The translations under genes and the position numbers were made by a program. From assembly GCF_035658495.1 (NCBI RefSeq), contig NZ_CP141945.1, forward strand, positions 186,001 to 250,000: a stretch of DNA of 64,000 nucleotides, read 5' to 3'. Positions 9,238 to 16,595 of this stretch are shown one piece after another. How positions within the stretch are numbered: the stretch's first letter is position 1; each line of letters starts with the position of its first letter. The notes beneath the pieces are model-generated. The model saw only the letters and a program-made list of their open reading frames with translations, was not told the origin of the DNA and ran no database searches. This stretch comes from Novosphingobium sp. RL4. GTDB taxonomy: Bacteria > Pseudomonadota > Alphaproteobacteria > Sphingomonadales > Sphingomonadaceae.

Positions 9238-11508
9238 ATGAACCTAGATCGCCGTAGCATCCTGTCCGGCATCGCCGGTGGCGCATTCGCTTTCACTGTC
9301 CCTCGTGCGGCGCTCGGCGCTGACGATGTCCAGCGCGTGGACGACCTGATCGCGCGGATGACGATAGAGGAAAAGGCCGGGCAGATGACCTGCCTTGCCG
9401 ACAGTTTCCGGCCCTTCAACCCGCCCAATCCGCAAGCCGGCATCCAGGACGAGAAGCGGCTGGCGCAGGAAGTGCGCAAGGGGCGGGTCGGCTGCCTCTT
9501 CAATGGCATCGGTGTTGCCGGAGCCCGCCGGGCGCAGGAGATAGCGGTAAAGGAAAGCCGCCTCGGCATCCCCCTGCTCTTCGCCGGAGACGTGATCCAC
9601 GGCCTCAAGACGATCTTCCCGGTTCCCCTTGCCGAAGCGGCGAGCTTCGACCCATTGCTTGCGGAACGCACCGCCCGCGCCATGGCCATCGAGGCGACGG
9701 CAGCCGGGCTCCATCTGACGTTTGCGCCGATGGCGGACGTGGCCCGGGACCAGCGCTGGGGCCGCGTGGTGGAAGGTTCGGGCGAGGACGTGACGCTGAC
9801 CGCGCTGCTTTCCGCCGCGCGGGTTCGCGGTTTCCAGGGGCGGGACTTGCGACGCGACGATTCGCTGCTTTCCTGCCCAAAGCATTTCGCAGCCTACGGT
9901 GCGGTGGCCGGCGGGCTGGAGTACGGCAGCGTCGATATCAGCGACGAAACCCTGCGCGAAACCCACCTTCCGCCCTTCAATGCCGCCTTTGCTGCCGGCG
10001 CACTGACCACGATGGCAGCCTTCAGCGAGATCAACGGCGTTCCCGCCACCGCTGATCGCGCGCTGCTCACCGATCTCCTGCGCGGCGAGATGAAGTTTCG
10101 CGGCTTCGTTTTCTCCGATTACACCGCCGACGAGGAACTGATCGCTCACGGCTACGCCGAGGACGAGCGCGATGCCGCCCGCCTCGCGGTGCTTGCCGGT
10201 GTCGACATGTCCATGCAGAGCGGGCTCTATGTCCGCTATTTGCCGGAACTGGTGAAGAGCGGAGCCGTGCCGATGGGCACGGTCGACGTCGCCGTACGGC
10301 GCATCCTTTACGTCAAGGCGGCGATGGGGCTCTTCGAGAATCCATGGCGATCGCTTGACGAAAACGCGGAACGGAGCCGGATCGGTACCAGCGCTCACCG
10401 CGCGCTGGCCCGTGAATCTGCAGCCCGTTCCATTGTATTGCTCAAGAACAGCGGCATTCTTCCGATCGATGCCCGCAAGACCGGAAAGATCGCGCTGATC
10501 GGGCCGTTCGCCGAAGATAAGGACAACGTCTATGGCCCATGGGCCTTCTACGGCGATCCGGGCCAGGGCGTGGATATCGCCAGCGGCCTGCGCGCCGCGC
10601 TGCCCGATCCCTCCGACCTGATCGTCGTTCAGGGCAGCGGCATCGAAGGGCCTGTCGCGGGCGGCATTGCCAAGGCCGTGGAAGCCGCCAGGGCCTGCGA
10701 TATCGTGCTGCTGGCGATCGGCGAGTCCCAGACGATGTCCGGGGAAGCCCAGTCCCGCACCACTATCGAGATTCCTCCCGCCCAACAGGCGTTGGCCGAT
10801 GCCGTGGGAGCGACAGGGAAGCCTGTCGTGGTGCTGCTCCGGCATGGCCGGGCGCTGGCCCTTCATGACAGCGTCGCGAATGCGCAGGCGATCCTTGCCA
10901 CCTGGTTCCTCGGATCGGAAAGCGGCCATGCCATTGCCGATATCGTGTTCGGGAAGGCTGACCCTTCCGGCAAATTGCCGGTGAGTTTCCCTTGGGAATC
11001 CGGTCAGGAACCGTTCTTCTACGATCGCAAGTCGACCGGGCGCCCCGTTGTGGACAGCCGCACCGAATATCGCGCCCGCTACACGACAACCGACAACAGC
11101 GCGCGCTTCCCGTTCGGCCACGGCCTGAGCTACACGCAGTTTGCGCTCGATCAGTTCAAGCTCTCGGATGAGGTCATGCGCTGGAACGAAACCATCGAGA
11201 TCAGCGCGCGCCTCACGAACAAGGGCGATCGCCGGGGCAGCGAAGTCGTGCAACTCTATATGCGGGACCGTGTTGCAAGCCGGACCCGTCCGATCCGCGA
11301 ACTGAAGCGCATGTCCCGGGTTTCGCTCGAACCGGGGGAATCCCGGACCGTCCGCTTCACGCTGTCGCGCAAGGACCTTGAATTCGTGGGCGCCGGAAAC
11401 CGCAGGATTGCGGAACCCGGCCTGTTCGACCTGTGGATCGGCCAGTCTTCGACGGACGGCCTCCACGGGCAGGTCACGCTCTATGCCGACGTGCCTTCCA
11501 AAACATGA
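9238..11508 (+). CDS. Glycoside hydrolase family 3 beta-glucosidase, Tat-exported
   Basis: A 756-residue BglX-type enzyme that removes terminal glucose from beta-glucosides. The chosen ATG puts a twin-arginine signal (DRRSILSG plus hydrophobic stretch, cut near RAALGA) at the very N-terminus, so the enzyme should be folded before export to the periplasm; no clear ribosome site precedes it. The N-terminal GH3 barrel contains KHFAAYGAVAGG and the nucleophile motif GFVFSDYTADEE with Asp294; the second alpha/beta domain (about 400-620) and a C-terminal fibronectin-III-like domain (EVVQLYMRDRVASRTRPIREL) are present in normal order. Divergent from gcd; product glucose would be the gcd substrate. 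Confidence 0.93.
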   Translation: MNLDRRSILSGIAGGAFAFTVPRAALGADDVQRVDDLIARMTIEEKAGQMTCLADSFRPFNPPNPQAGIQDEKRLAQEVRKGRVGCLFNGIGVAGARRAQEIAVKESRLGIPLLFAGDVIHGLKTIFPVPLAEAASFDPLLAERTARAMAIEATAAGLHLTFAPMADVARDQRWGRVVEGSGEDVTLTALLSAARVRGFQGRDLRRDDSLLSCPKHFAAYGAVAGGLEYGSVDISDETLRETHLPPFNAAFAAGALTTMAAFSEINGVPATADRALLTDLLRGEMKFRGFVFSDYTADEELIAHGYAEDERDAARLAVLAGVDMSMQSGLYVRYLPELVKSGAVPMGTVDVAVRRILYVKAAMGLFENPWRSLDENAERSRIGTSAHRALARESAARSIVLLKNSGILPIDARKTGKIALIGPFAEDKDNVYGPWAFYGDPGQGVDIASGLRAALPDPSDLIVVQGSGIEGPVAGGIAKAVEAARACDIVLLAIGESQTMSGEAQSRTTIEIPPAQQALADAVGATGKPVVVLLRHGRALALHDSVANAQAILATWFLGSESGHAIADIVFGKADPSGKLPVSFPWESGQEPFFYDRKSTGRPVVDSRTEYRARYTTTDNSARFPFGHGLSYTQFALDQFKLSDEVMRWNETIEISARLTNKGDRRGSEVVQLYMRDRVASRTRPIRELKRMSRVSLEPGESRTVRFTLSRKDLEFVGAGNRRIAEPGLFDLWIGQSSTDGLHGQVTLYADVPSKT

Positions 11509-11743
11509 CCTTGCGGGCTCAGGCGCTCTCAAACATCTACAAGGCATGAGCGCCCCCGTTGCCGTCTACGACTAGCTAACGCCGGCGGGTCCCGTTCATG
11601 CCAAATTCACCATGGAATTCATCCGGATAGGGAAAACTCCACATCCCCGCTGGACGCCGCCGCGCTTGTCCCAGTAAGCATACTTGCCCGGGGGCCAGAA
11701 AGCCGGGGCTCGCAGGGCGCAGGCAGATGATCGGTTCGCAACG
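11509..11743 (+). promoter_or_regulatory. Upstream region of the TIR operon
   Basis: 235 bases between the beta-glucosidase and the TIR gene. No gene is visible. It holds a small dyad (AATTC ACCATG GAATT, near 11610) and a GC-rich dyad (CCCGG...CCGGGG) close to 11690-11710. It presumably carries the promoter of the TIR operon, but I cannot place -35/-10 elements with confidence. Confidence 0.35.
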
Positions 11744-13330
11744 ATGAAGGCGAATGAGGAAACCCCGGGACCGGGCGGTGAGCGCCGCTTCCGGGCCTTC
11801 CTCAGCTATAGTCACGCGGACGAGCATTTCGCACGCAAGCTTCATCAATGGCTGGAATCCTATCGTATTCCGCCAAGGTTGGTCGGCTCGGCAACACCGA
11901 TGGGCCATGTGCCGCCGCGCCTCTCGCCCATCTTCCGGGATCGCGCGGAACTCCCGGCGGCATCCAGCCTTGACGAGGAAGTGCGCCAGGCGCTCTCCCA
12001 GTCCGACGCGCTGCTCGTGCTGTGCTCTCCGGCAGCGAGGGCTTCGCGCTGGGTCGATGCGGAAATCGCGCTCTTTCGCAGTCTCCACCCCGATCGGCCG
12101 ATCATCGCGGCTCTGGTCCTGGGCGATCCGGCAGTCAGTTTTCCCTCCGCGCTTCTCGAACCCGATGCGGAAGGCGTGGTGCGGGAGCCGATTGCAGCCG
12201 ATTTCCGGCCCGACCACGATGGTGCCCGCCTTGCCCGCCTGAAGATCGTCGCCGGCCTGACCGGCGTGGCGCTCGACCAGATTATCCAGCGCGATGCCCA
12301 GAGACAATTGCGCCGTGTGATCGCCATCACGCTGCTTACGGTTCTGCTTACCCTATCGATGGCCCTCATGCTGATCTTCGCGTTGCGCGCGCGGATTGAA
12401 GCCGAGCATCAACGTCAGCAGGCCGAGGGATTGATAGAATTCATGTTGACCGACCTCAGGCAGAGGCTGGAAGGCGTCGGCCGGCTGGACGTGCTCCAGT
12501 CCGTTAACAAACGCGCACTAGACTATTACGCCGACCAGTCCGACCTCAAGACCCTGCCGGCCGACTCGCTCGAACGCCGCGCCCGAATTCTGCACGCCAT
12601 GGGAGAGGACGACCACAAGCGTGGTGACGTAGCCGGAGCGCTGGCGAAGTTCAGCGAAGCGCACCGTGTGACCGGCGCCCTGCTGGCGGCAAGCCCGCAG
12701 GATCCGCCACGGCTCTTCGCCCATGCCCAGAGCGAGTTCTGGTTGGGCTATGTCGATTTCATCGACTACCGGTATGAAAAGGCCCTGCCGCGTTTCATCG
12801 CCTATCGCGGACTTGCCGAGCAATTGGTCAGGCTTGTCCCGGGCGATCAGTCCTACTGGCGCGAACTGGCCTATGCCCAGGGCAACATCTGCACGATCGC
12901 GGTCACGCGGCGCGGCCCGGAAAAGCAGCTCGCGGAATGCAGCGATGCGCTGGCCACGATGGAGCGCGTGGGCAAGATGGTCCCCGGCGATCTCAGCGTC
13001 AAGGCGGACATCGCCAACCGCCATGCCTGGATGGCGGATGCCCTGCGCGTGCAGGGCAGGAACGTCGACGCGCTGCATGAACGCGCGCAGCAGGCGGCGA
13101 TCGTGCAGCGCCTGCTCAAGGACGATCCGAAGAACGTCAGCTACCTCCAGGACTGGATGCTGGCGCGATATTCGATGTCGCAATTGCTCAATTCGCTGGG
13201 CGAGCGGCACAGAGCCGAGAAAATGCGAGAGGATGCTCGTCGCGATGTCGAGCGATTGATCGAATCGGATCCCGAGAACAACGATTGGCGCTTGTGGAAG
13301 GCCAAGCTGACCAAACCCCTCGATAAATAG
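11744..13330 (+). CDS. TIR-domain protein with membrane helix and TPR-like tail
   Basis: 528 residues from the ATG that leaves the TIR domain 17 residues from the N-terminus. The TIR domain (about 16-135) shows FRAFLSYSHADEHFARKL, IFRDRAELPAASSLDEEV, ALLVLCSPAARAS and RWVDAEIALF; Glu107 is at the place of the catalytic glutamate of NAD-cleaving TIR domains (the WxxxE pattern). One membrane helix follows (about 191-214), then a charged stalk (RIEAEHQRQQAEGL), and an alpha-helical TPR-like region to the end. Bacterial TIR proteins cleave NAD or make NAD-derived signals, often in phage defence. First gene of an operon with two more genes 9 and 18 bases apart. Whether it is an NADase, a signal synthase or a scaffold cannot be told from sequence. 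Confidence 0.85.
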   Translation: MKANEETPGPGGERRFRAFLSYSHADEHFARKLHQWLESYRIPPRLVGSATPMGHVPPRLSPIFRDRAELPAASSLDEEVRQALSQSDALLVLCSPAARASRWVDAEIALFRSLHPDRPIIAALVLGDPAVSFPSALLEPDAEGVVREPIAADFRPDHDGARLARLKIVAGLTGVALDQIIQRDAQRQLRRVIAITLLTVLLTLSMALMLIFALRARIEAEHQRQQAEGLIEFMLTDLRQRLEGVGRLDVLQSVNKRALDYYADQSDLKTLPADSLERRARILHAMGEDDHKRGDVAGALAKFSEAHRVTGALLAASPQDPPRLFAHAQSEFWLGYVDFIDYRYEKALPRFIAYRGLAEQLVRLVPGDQSYWRELAYAQGNICTIAVTRRGPEKQLAECSDALATMERVGKMVPGDLSVKADIANRHAWMADALRVQGRNVDALHERAQQAAIVQRLLKDDPKNVSYLQDWMLARYSMSQLLNSLGERHRAEKMREDARRDVERLIESDPENNDWRLWKAKLTKPLDK

Positions 13331-13339
13331 GAACCCATC

Positions 13340-13816
13340 ATGTCGACCCTGAACTACATGCAATACGGTCTGGCGAACCAGCTCGACCTCGAACTGACGG
13401 GCGAAGAGCCGATCGTCTTCAACGTCATCCTCAAGGCCGAAGAAGGACGCATCGTCCTGGAATATGACCAGCCCGCCGCACCGGGCCAAGACTATATCGC
13501 GATCACCTGCGACAGCGTCGTCGACATCACGCTGGTCGGGGACCAGCTCTGGTTTTCCAAGGAATTCGACGCCATCACCACCAAGGAACCCCTCTCGTCC
13601 TTCTATGGCGGGCTTGAGTACAGCGCCTATGACGAGAAGCTCGACCGGTACAAGGCGGTCCGCTTCAACGCGCGCTTCAATCAAGGTGGAAAGTACGGCA
13701 CGCGCCACCGCTTCAACATCAACGTGGACCTGCTGCAGGACGTAAATGCCTGCGAACCGCGCTGGATCGGACTGACCATCGATCCCGACATCAAGAACCC
13801 GCCTCCGCAGGTCTGA
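13340..13816 (+). CDS. Uncharacterised protein of TIR-SLOG operon
   Basis: 158 residues, no signal peptide, no membrane segment, acidic overall. I do not recognise a family. The alternation of hydrophobic and polar residues (FNVILKAEEGRIVLEYD, YIAITCDSVVDITLVGDQLWF) suggests a mostly beta protein, and the C-terminal half has FNINVDLLQD and WIGLTIDPDIKNPPP. It begins 9 bases after the TIR gene stop with an AGGA ribosome site, and the third gene follows after 18 bases, so it is surely part of the operon. By position it could be a ligand-binding or adaptor partner of the flanking TIR and SLOG-like proteins; that is a guess. Confidence 0.75.
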   Translation: MSTLNYMQYGLANQLDLELTGEEPIVFNVILKAEEGRIVLEYDQPAAPGQDYIAITCDSVVDITLVGDQLWFSKEFDAITTKEPLSSFYGGLEYSAYDEKLDRYKAVRFNARFNQGGKYGTRHRFNINVDLLQDVNACEPRWIGLTIDPDIKNPPPQV

Positions 13817-13834
13817 ATAGCGGATGATCGATTC

Positions 13835-15310
13835 GTGATCCTTTCGGTACTGGCCCAGATCCGGCAGACGGCACGCGCGGGGGATATCCTCCGCGCGTGG
13901 CGCATGTTCGAAAGTGCGGGGCTACTGGCCTCGCAGGCGCCGGATGCTCTCAGCCTCAAGGGCCGGCTGCTCAAGGACCGCGGCCTGCGCAGCTTGGGCG
14001 ACGAGCGTAGGCAGCTTCTGGACCAGGCGCAGGCCGCCTACATGCAGGCGGCGGGCGAGCGGCGGGCCACCTATCCGCTCATCAACGCGGCGACCATCGC
14101 CTTGCTCAACGGCAAGACGCAGGAGGCATCTCTCGTCGCAACAAGAGTGCTGGAACTGCTGGAAAGCGGCGACCATGAACCGGAAACGCGCTACTGGATC
14201 GGCGCGACGGCTGCCGAGGGCCACTTGCTGCTTGGCAATACAGAGGCAAGCCGCACCGCGCTCGAACTGGCAATCGCGGCGGCGCCCGAGGCATGGGAAG
14301 ATCACGCGGTCACGCTGCGTCAGTTCCGGCAGATACTCGAAAGGATCGGGGCGCCTAGCGATCTCTTCGATCATCTCCGCCCGCCGCCGAGCCTCTATTT
14401 CAGCGGCATCATCGGCCTGCCGGGAGATGAAAACGAAATCCGCGAGAAAGTCGGCGTCCTGCTCGACGATATCCGACCGGGCGCGGTTTTCGGCGCGCTT
14501 GCGGCAGGATCAGATATTGTCATCGCCGAAATGGCACAGGCAAGGGGCGCTCGGCTCAACATCGTGCTGCCGCTCTCCCTGCCCGCTTTTCGCCATATCT
14601 CCGTCTCCCAGTACGGCGGCGATTGGGCCGAGCGGTTCGACCGGCTCATCGAGGCTGCCGACCTGGTGGAAACGCTTGACCGGACGAACTGCCTCTCTGC
14701 TCCCGCGATCCTGAACGGATCACGCGTCGCGATGGGGCTGGCGCTGCGACGATCGAGAATGCTCGCAACGCGGGCCATCGCACTCCATGTCGGCCGGGAA
14801 ACGGACAGGATCGCACAAGCCGAAGCGGAATGGCGGGCCCAGGGGCTGGAAATCCATGACCTCACCCTGGACTACTCCGTCCCGGCGAGCGGAGCCGGGT
14901 TCGGCAGAGCAGTCGATCGCACCGTCCTTGCCTCGACACGTCCGTTACCGCCTTGTTCCGACCCGTCGGTAGGGGCACCGGAACTGACGGAGGAAGGGTT
15001 CTCGATCCTTCGGTTCGGCGATCCCGTCATGGCCATGGATCACGCGGCCGCTATATTGCACATGGCTCCCGAGAGCCGGCTTGGGTTCGATTGCCGCCCC
15101 TGCGCGCCGGAATCCGGTGTGGAGGAAGATGCCGAACTTGCCATAGTGCTCGCACGGGCGGCGCCCGCGGGAAGCATTTGCGCGCCTTGGCCGCAGATCG
15201 CCGTCATAGACCTGCTCGCCCCCGATTACCGTTTCGAGGCTGCCGGAGACATCGTCACCCCATTGGGCGATTTTGCGATAGGCCTGTTCAGGCTGCTTTC
15301 GTCGGCCTGA
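13835..15310 (+). CDS. TPR protein with SLOG/Rossmann-like nucleotide-binding region
   Basis: 491 residues from a GTG start. Residues 1-180 are helical repeats of TPR type (similar to the TRAFs-binding/DUF4071 helical region). From about residue 187 the pattern changes to an alpha/beta fold: LYFSGIIGLPG, ENEIREKVGVLLDDI, VFGALAAGSDIVIAEMAQARG and LNIVLPLSLPAFRHISV. The AAG-SD-x3-AE element and the following LNIVLPL strand are what SLOG/LOG-like Rossmann domains show; these bind nucleotides, including NAD-derived signals in Thoeris ThsA. The last 150 residues have a second alpha/beta part (RAIALHVGRETDRI). Third gene of the TIR operon. Homology to SLOG is my reading of the pattern and needs a profile search. 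Confidence 0.7.
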   Translation: MILSVLAQIRQTARAGDILRAWRMFESAGLLASQAPDALSLKGRLLKDRGLRSLGDERRQLLDQAQAAYMQAAGERRATYPLINAATIALLNGKTQEASLVATRVLELLESGDHEPETRYWIGATAAEGHLLLGNTEASRTALELAIAAAPEAWEDHAVTLRQFRQILERIGAPSDLFDHLRPPPSLYFSGIIGLPGDENEIREKVGVLLDDIRPGAVFGALAAGSDIVIAEMAQARGARLNIVLPLSLPAFRHISVSQYGGDWAERFDRLIEAADLVETLDRTNCLSAPAILNGSRVAMGLALRRSRMLATRAIALHVGRETDRIAQAEAEWRAQGLEIHDLTLDYSVPASGAGFGRAVDRTVLASTRPLPPCSDPSVGAPELTEEGFSILRFGDPVMAMDHAAAILHMAPESRLGFDCRPCAPESGVEEDAELAIVLARAAPAGSICAPWPQIAVIDLLAPDYRFEAAGDIVTPLGDFAIGLFRLLSSA

Positions 15311-15324
15311 ACAGGCGGCCGCGT

Positions 15325-15978
15325 TCAGCAGACCAGTTCATGGAGCATGCGGGGGGCGTGGATCACCAGTTGGCCTTCATCACGGCTGATGATGCCCCGC
15401 CGGATCAGCGCCGCGATCGCGCGCGATGCCGTCTCGCGAGTGGTATTGGCGCTTAGTGCCAGCGTAGTCACGCGTGGCGGAGGCGCGATCCGTTCCCTGC
15501 CATCCGCAAGGGCCAGCAATTCGGCATAGACGCGCCCGGCCGCGCTGTATGTCGTGCGGGCAACCATCCGGTCCAGCGCCCGATCGAGTTGCCTTGCCAA
15601 TAATCGAGCCATTCCGGCGCCAATTTCCGCATCTGCGGCCACAAGTTCGGCGATCTTTGTGGCTTCTGCGCGCAATAGGGTCGATTCTGCGAGAGTGCCG
15701 ATTTCCGCGCGATGTACGGTCGGAGCCGGATAGGCGCCGAAAAATTCGCCCGGGCCATGCTGGGCGAGTTGCTGACGCTGCCCTTCAAGGCCAAATGTCT
15801 CGATCCGAACCGCCCCATCGATCACCAGCCAGCAGTACTGCGAAGGCTCCCCCTGATGCGCGATGATCTCCTTGGCGCCGAGCAACTGCGGAATCAGGAC
15901 GCGCGAAAGCGACTCGGCCGATGACCGGCCGCATCGAAAAATCGCCCCGATTGCCTCGATTTGCTCTTCAATATCCAA
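15325..15978 (-). CDS. Crp/Fnr family transcriptional regulator
   Basis: 217 residues with an N-terminal cyclic-nucleotide-binding-type beta roll (about 20-125; GEPSQYCWLVIDGAVRIE, GPGEFFGAYPAPTVHRAEI) and a C-terminal Crp-type winged helix (about 140-205; LALSANTTRETASRAIAALI as recognition helix region). The phosphate-cassette region has R-A (HRAEIGT) but not the full FGE...RxAT of cAMP-binding Crp, so the ligand is open. There are no N-terminal cysteines of the FNR [4Fe-4S] type; C16 is isolated. It converges on the SLOG-like gene with only 14 bases between stops. It could regulate the TIR operon or be unrelated. Confidence 0.88.
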   Translation of the reverse strand: MDIEEQIEAIGAIFRCGRSSAESLSRVLIPQLLGAKEIIAHQGEPSQYCWLVIDGAVRIETFGLEGQRQQLAQHGPGEFFGAYPAPTVHRAEIGTLAESTLLRAEATKIAELVAADAEIGAGMARLLARQLDRALDRMVARTTYSAAGRVYAELLALADGRERIAPPPRVTTLALSANTTRETASRAIAALIRRGIISRDEGQLVIHAPRMLHELVC

Positions 15979-16084
15979 CAGTTGCTGCCCCAGGCCGGAA
16001 CGGCCTCATCCGTCCCACTATCATGGACCTGACCGATTTTAACAGCACCTGAGGAACAGCAAACCAATTCTGATTCGCTGCATG

Positions 16085-16211
16085 TGCGTGATCCGTGTCA
16101 CGCGGAATATGGATTCAATCCGTTAGAAAAGCCTTGCGACCCGAAGGCGGCTCCTAACCGAGCAGCCCCATTTCCTGGCCCGAAGGCTTCACGCCTTCGG
16201 GCCATTTTTTT
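16085..16211 (+). ncRNA. Candidate small RNA ending in orphan terminator
   Basis: There is no gene upstream on this strand that would need the strong terminator at 16177-16211: the next gene to the left on the plus strand ends at 15310, and the regulator in between is on the minus strand. The 100 bases before it fold locally (GCCTT 16131-16135 with AAGGC 16144-16148; GGCT...AGCC after it). This is the usual picture of an intergenic sRNA. The 5' end is a guess and I cannot assign a known Rfam family. Confidence 0.35.
16177..16211 (+). terminator. Strong intrinsic terminator without an upstream gene
   Basis: GGCCCGAAGGC and GCCTTCGGGCC form a perfect 11-bp stem around TTCAC, followed by A and seven T. 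The 3' arm could instead pair with an earlier copy of CCCGAAGGC at 16140-16148, so an alternative fold without the terminator is possible. Confidence 0.85.
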
Positions 16212-16556
16212 GTACTTTCGGGGCAGGAGCTGAACTCTCTGCGGCATTTCCGTGACGATGCTGCCGAACTGCAAAATTCCACGCAAGGGCGATCGCGGTC
16301 AATTCGACGCCATTTAATGCACCGTTTCGAATCGAAACGCTTTCCATGAATTCATCGGGCCATTCAACAGCTGCCACCCTAAACCCGAAAAGGGAAGTTC
16401 AAGAGCGGTTCGAACAGTCCTTCTGCAATACTTCGATGCGGCATCATGTCGGGGTGGCAGCCGAAATGTTGCTCCTCGTAATAATTCATTTCCCATAGCG
16501 ACTTGCCGATCCGACCCGATTGACAGCTTGCAGCAGCGACCACACTGGCCCGTGCA
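16212..16556. other. Intergenic stretch before TonB receptor, no gene seen
   Basis: About 345 bases between the orphan terminator and the dyad ahead of the first TonB receptor. I see no convincing coding frame. It likely holds the receptor promoter; TTGACAG at 16519-16525 could be a -35 element, but a matching -10 is not clear. Confidence 0.4.
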
Positions 16557-16575
16557 AATGCGATGCATTCGCATT
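16557..16575. promoter_or_regulatory. Fur-like inverted repeat before TonB receptor
   Basis: AATGCGA TGCAT TCGCATT is a perfect 7-bp inverted repeat centred 30 bases before the proposed TTG start. A dyad with A/T-rich arms just ahead of a siderophore-type receptor gene is what a Fur operator would look like, but the match to alphaproteobacterial Fur sites is from memory and not tested. Confidence 0.45.
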
Positions 16576-16595
16576 ACTCATCAGGGGGATCAGTC

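Noticed and set aside
9244..11547. 767-codon frame antisense to the beta-glucosidase
   Set aside because: The sense strand has intact GH3 motifs, whereas this frame has none and is rich in Arg, Gly and His as expected for a shadow frame.
16098..16377. Short minus-strand frames over the orphan terminator region
   Set aside because: They run through the hairpin and lack ribosome sites; the structure on the plus strand explains the region better.
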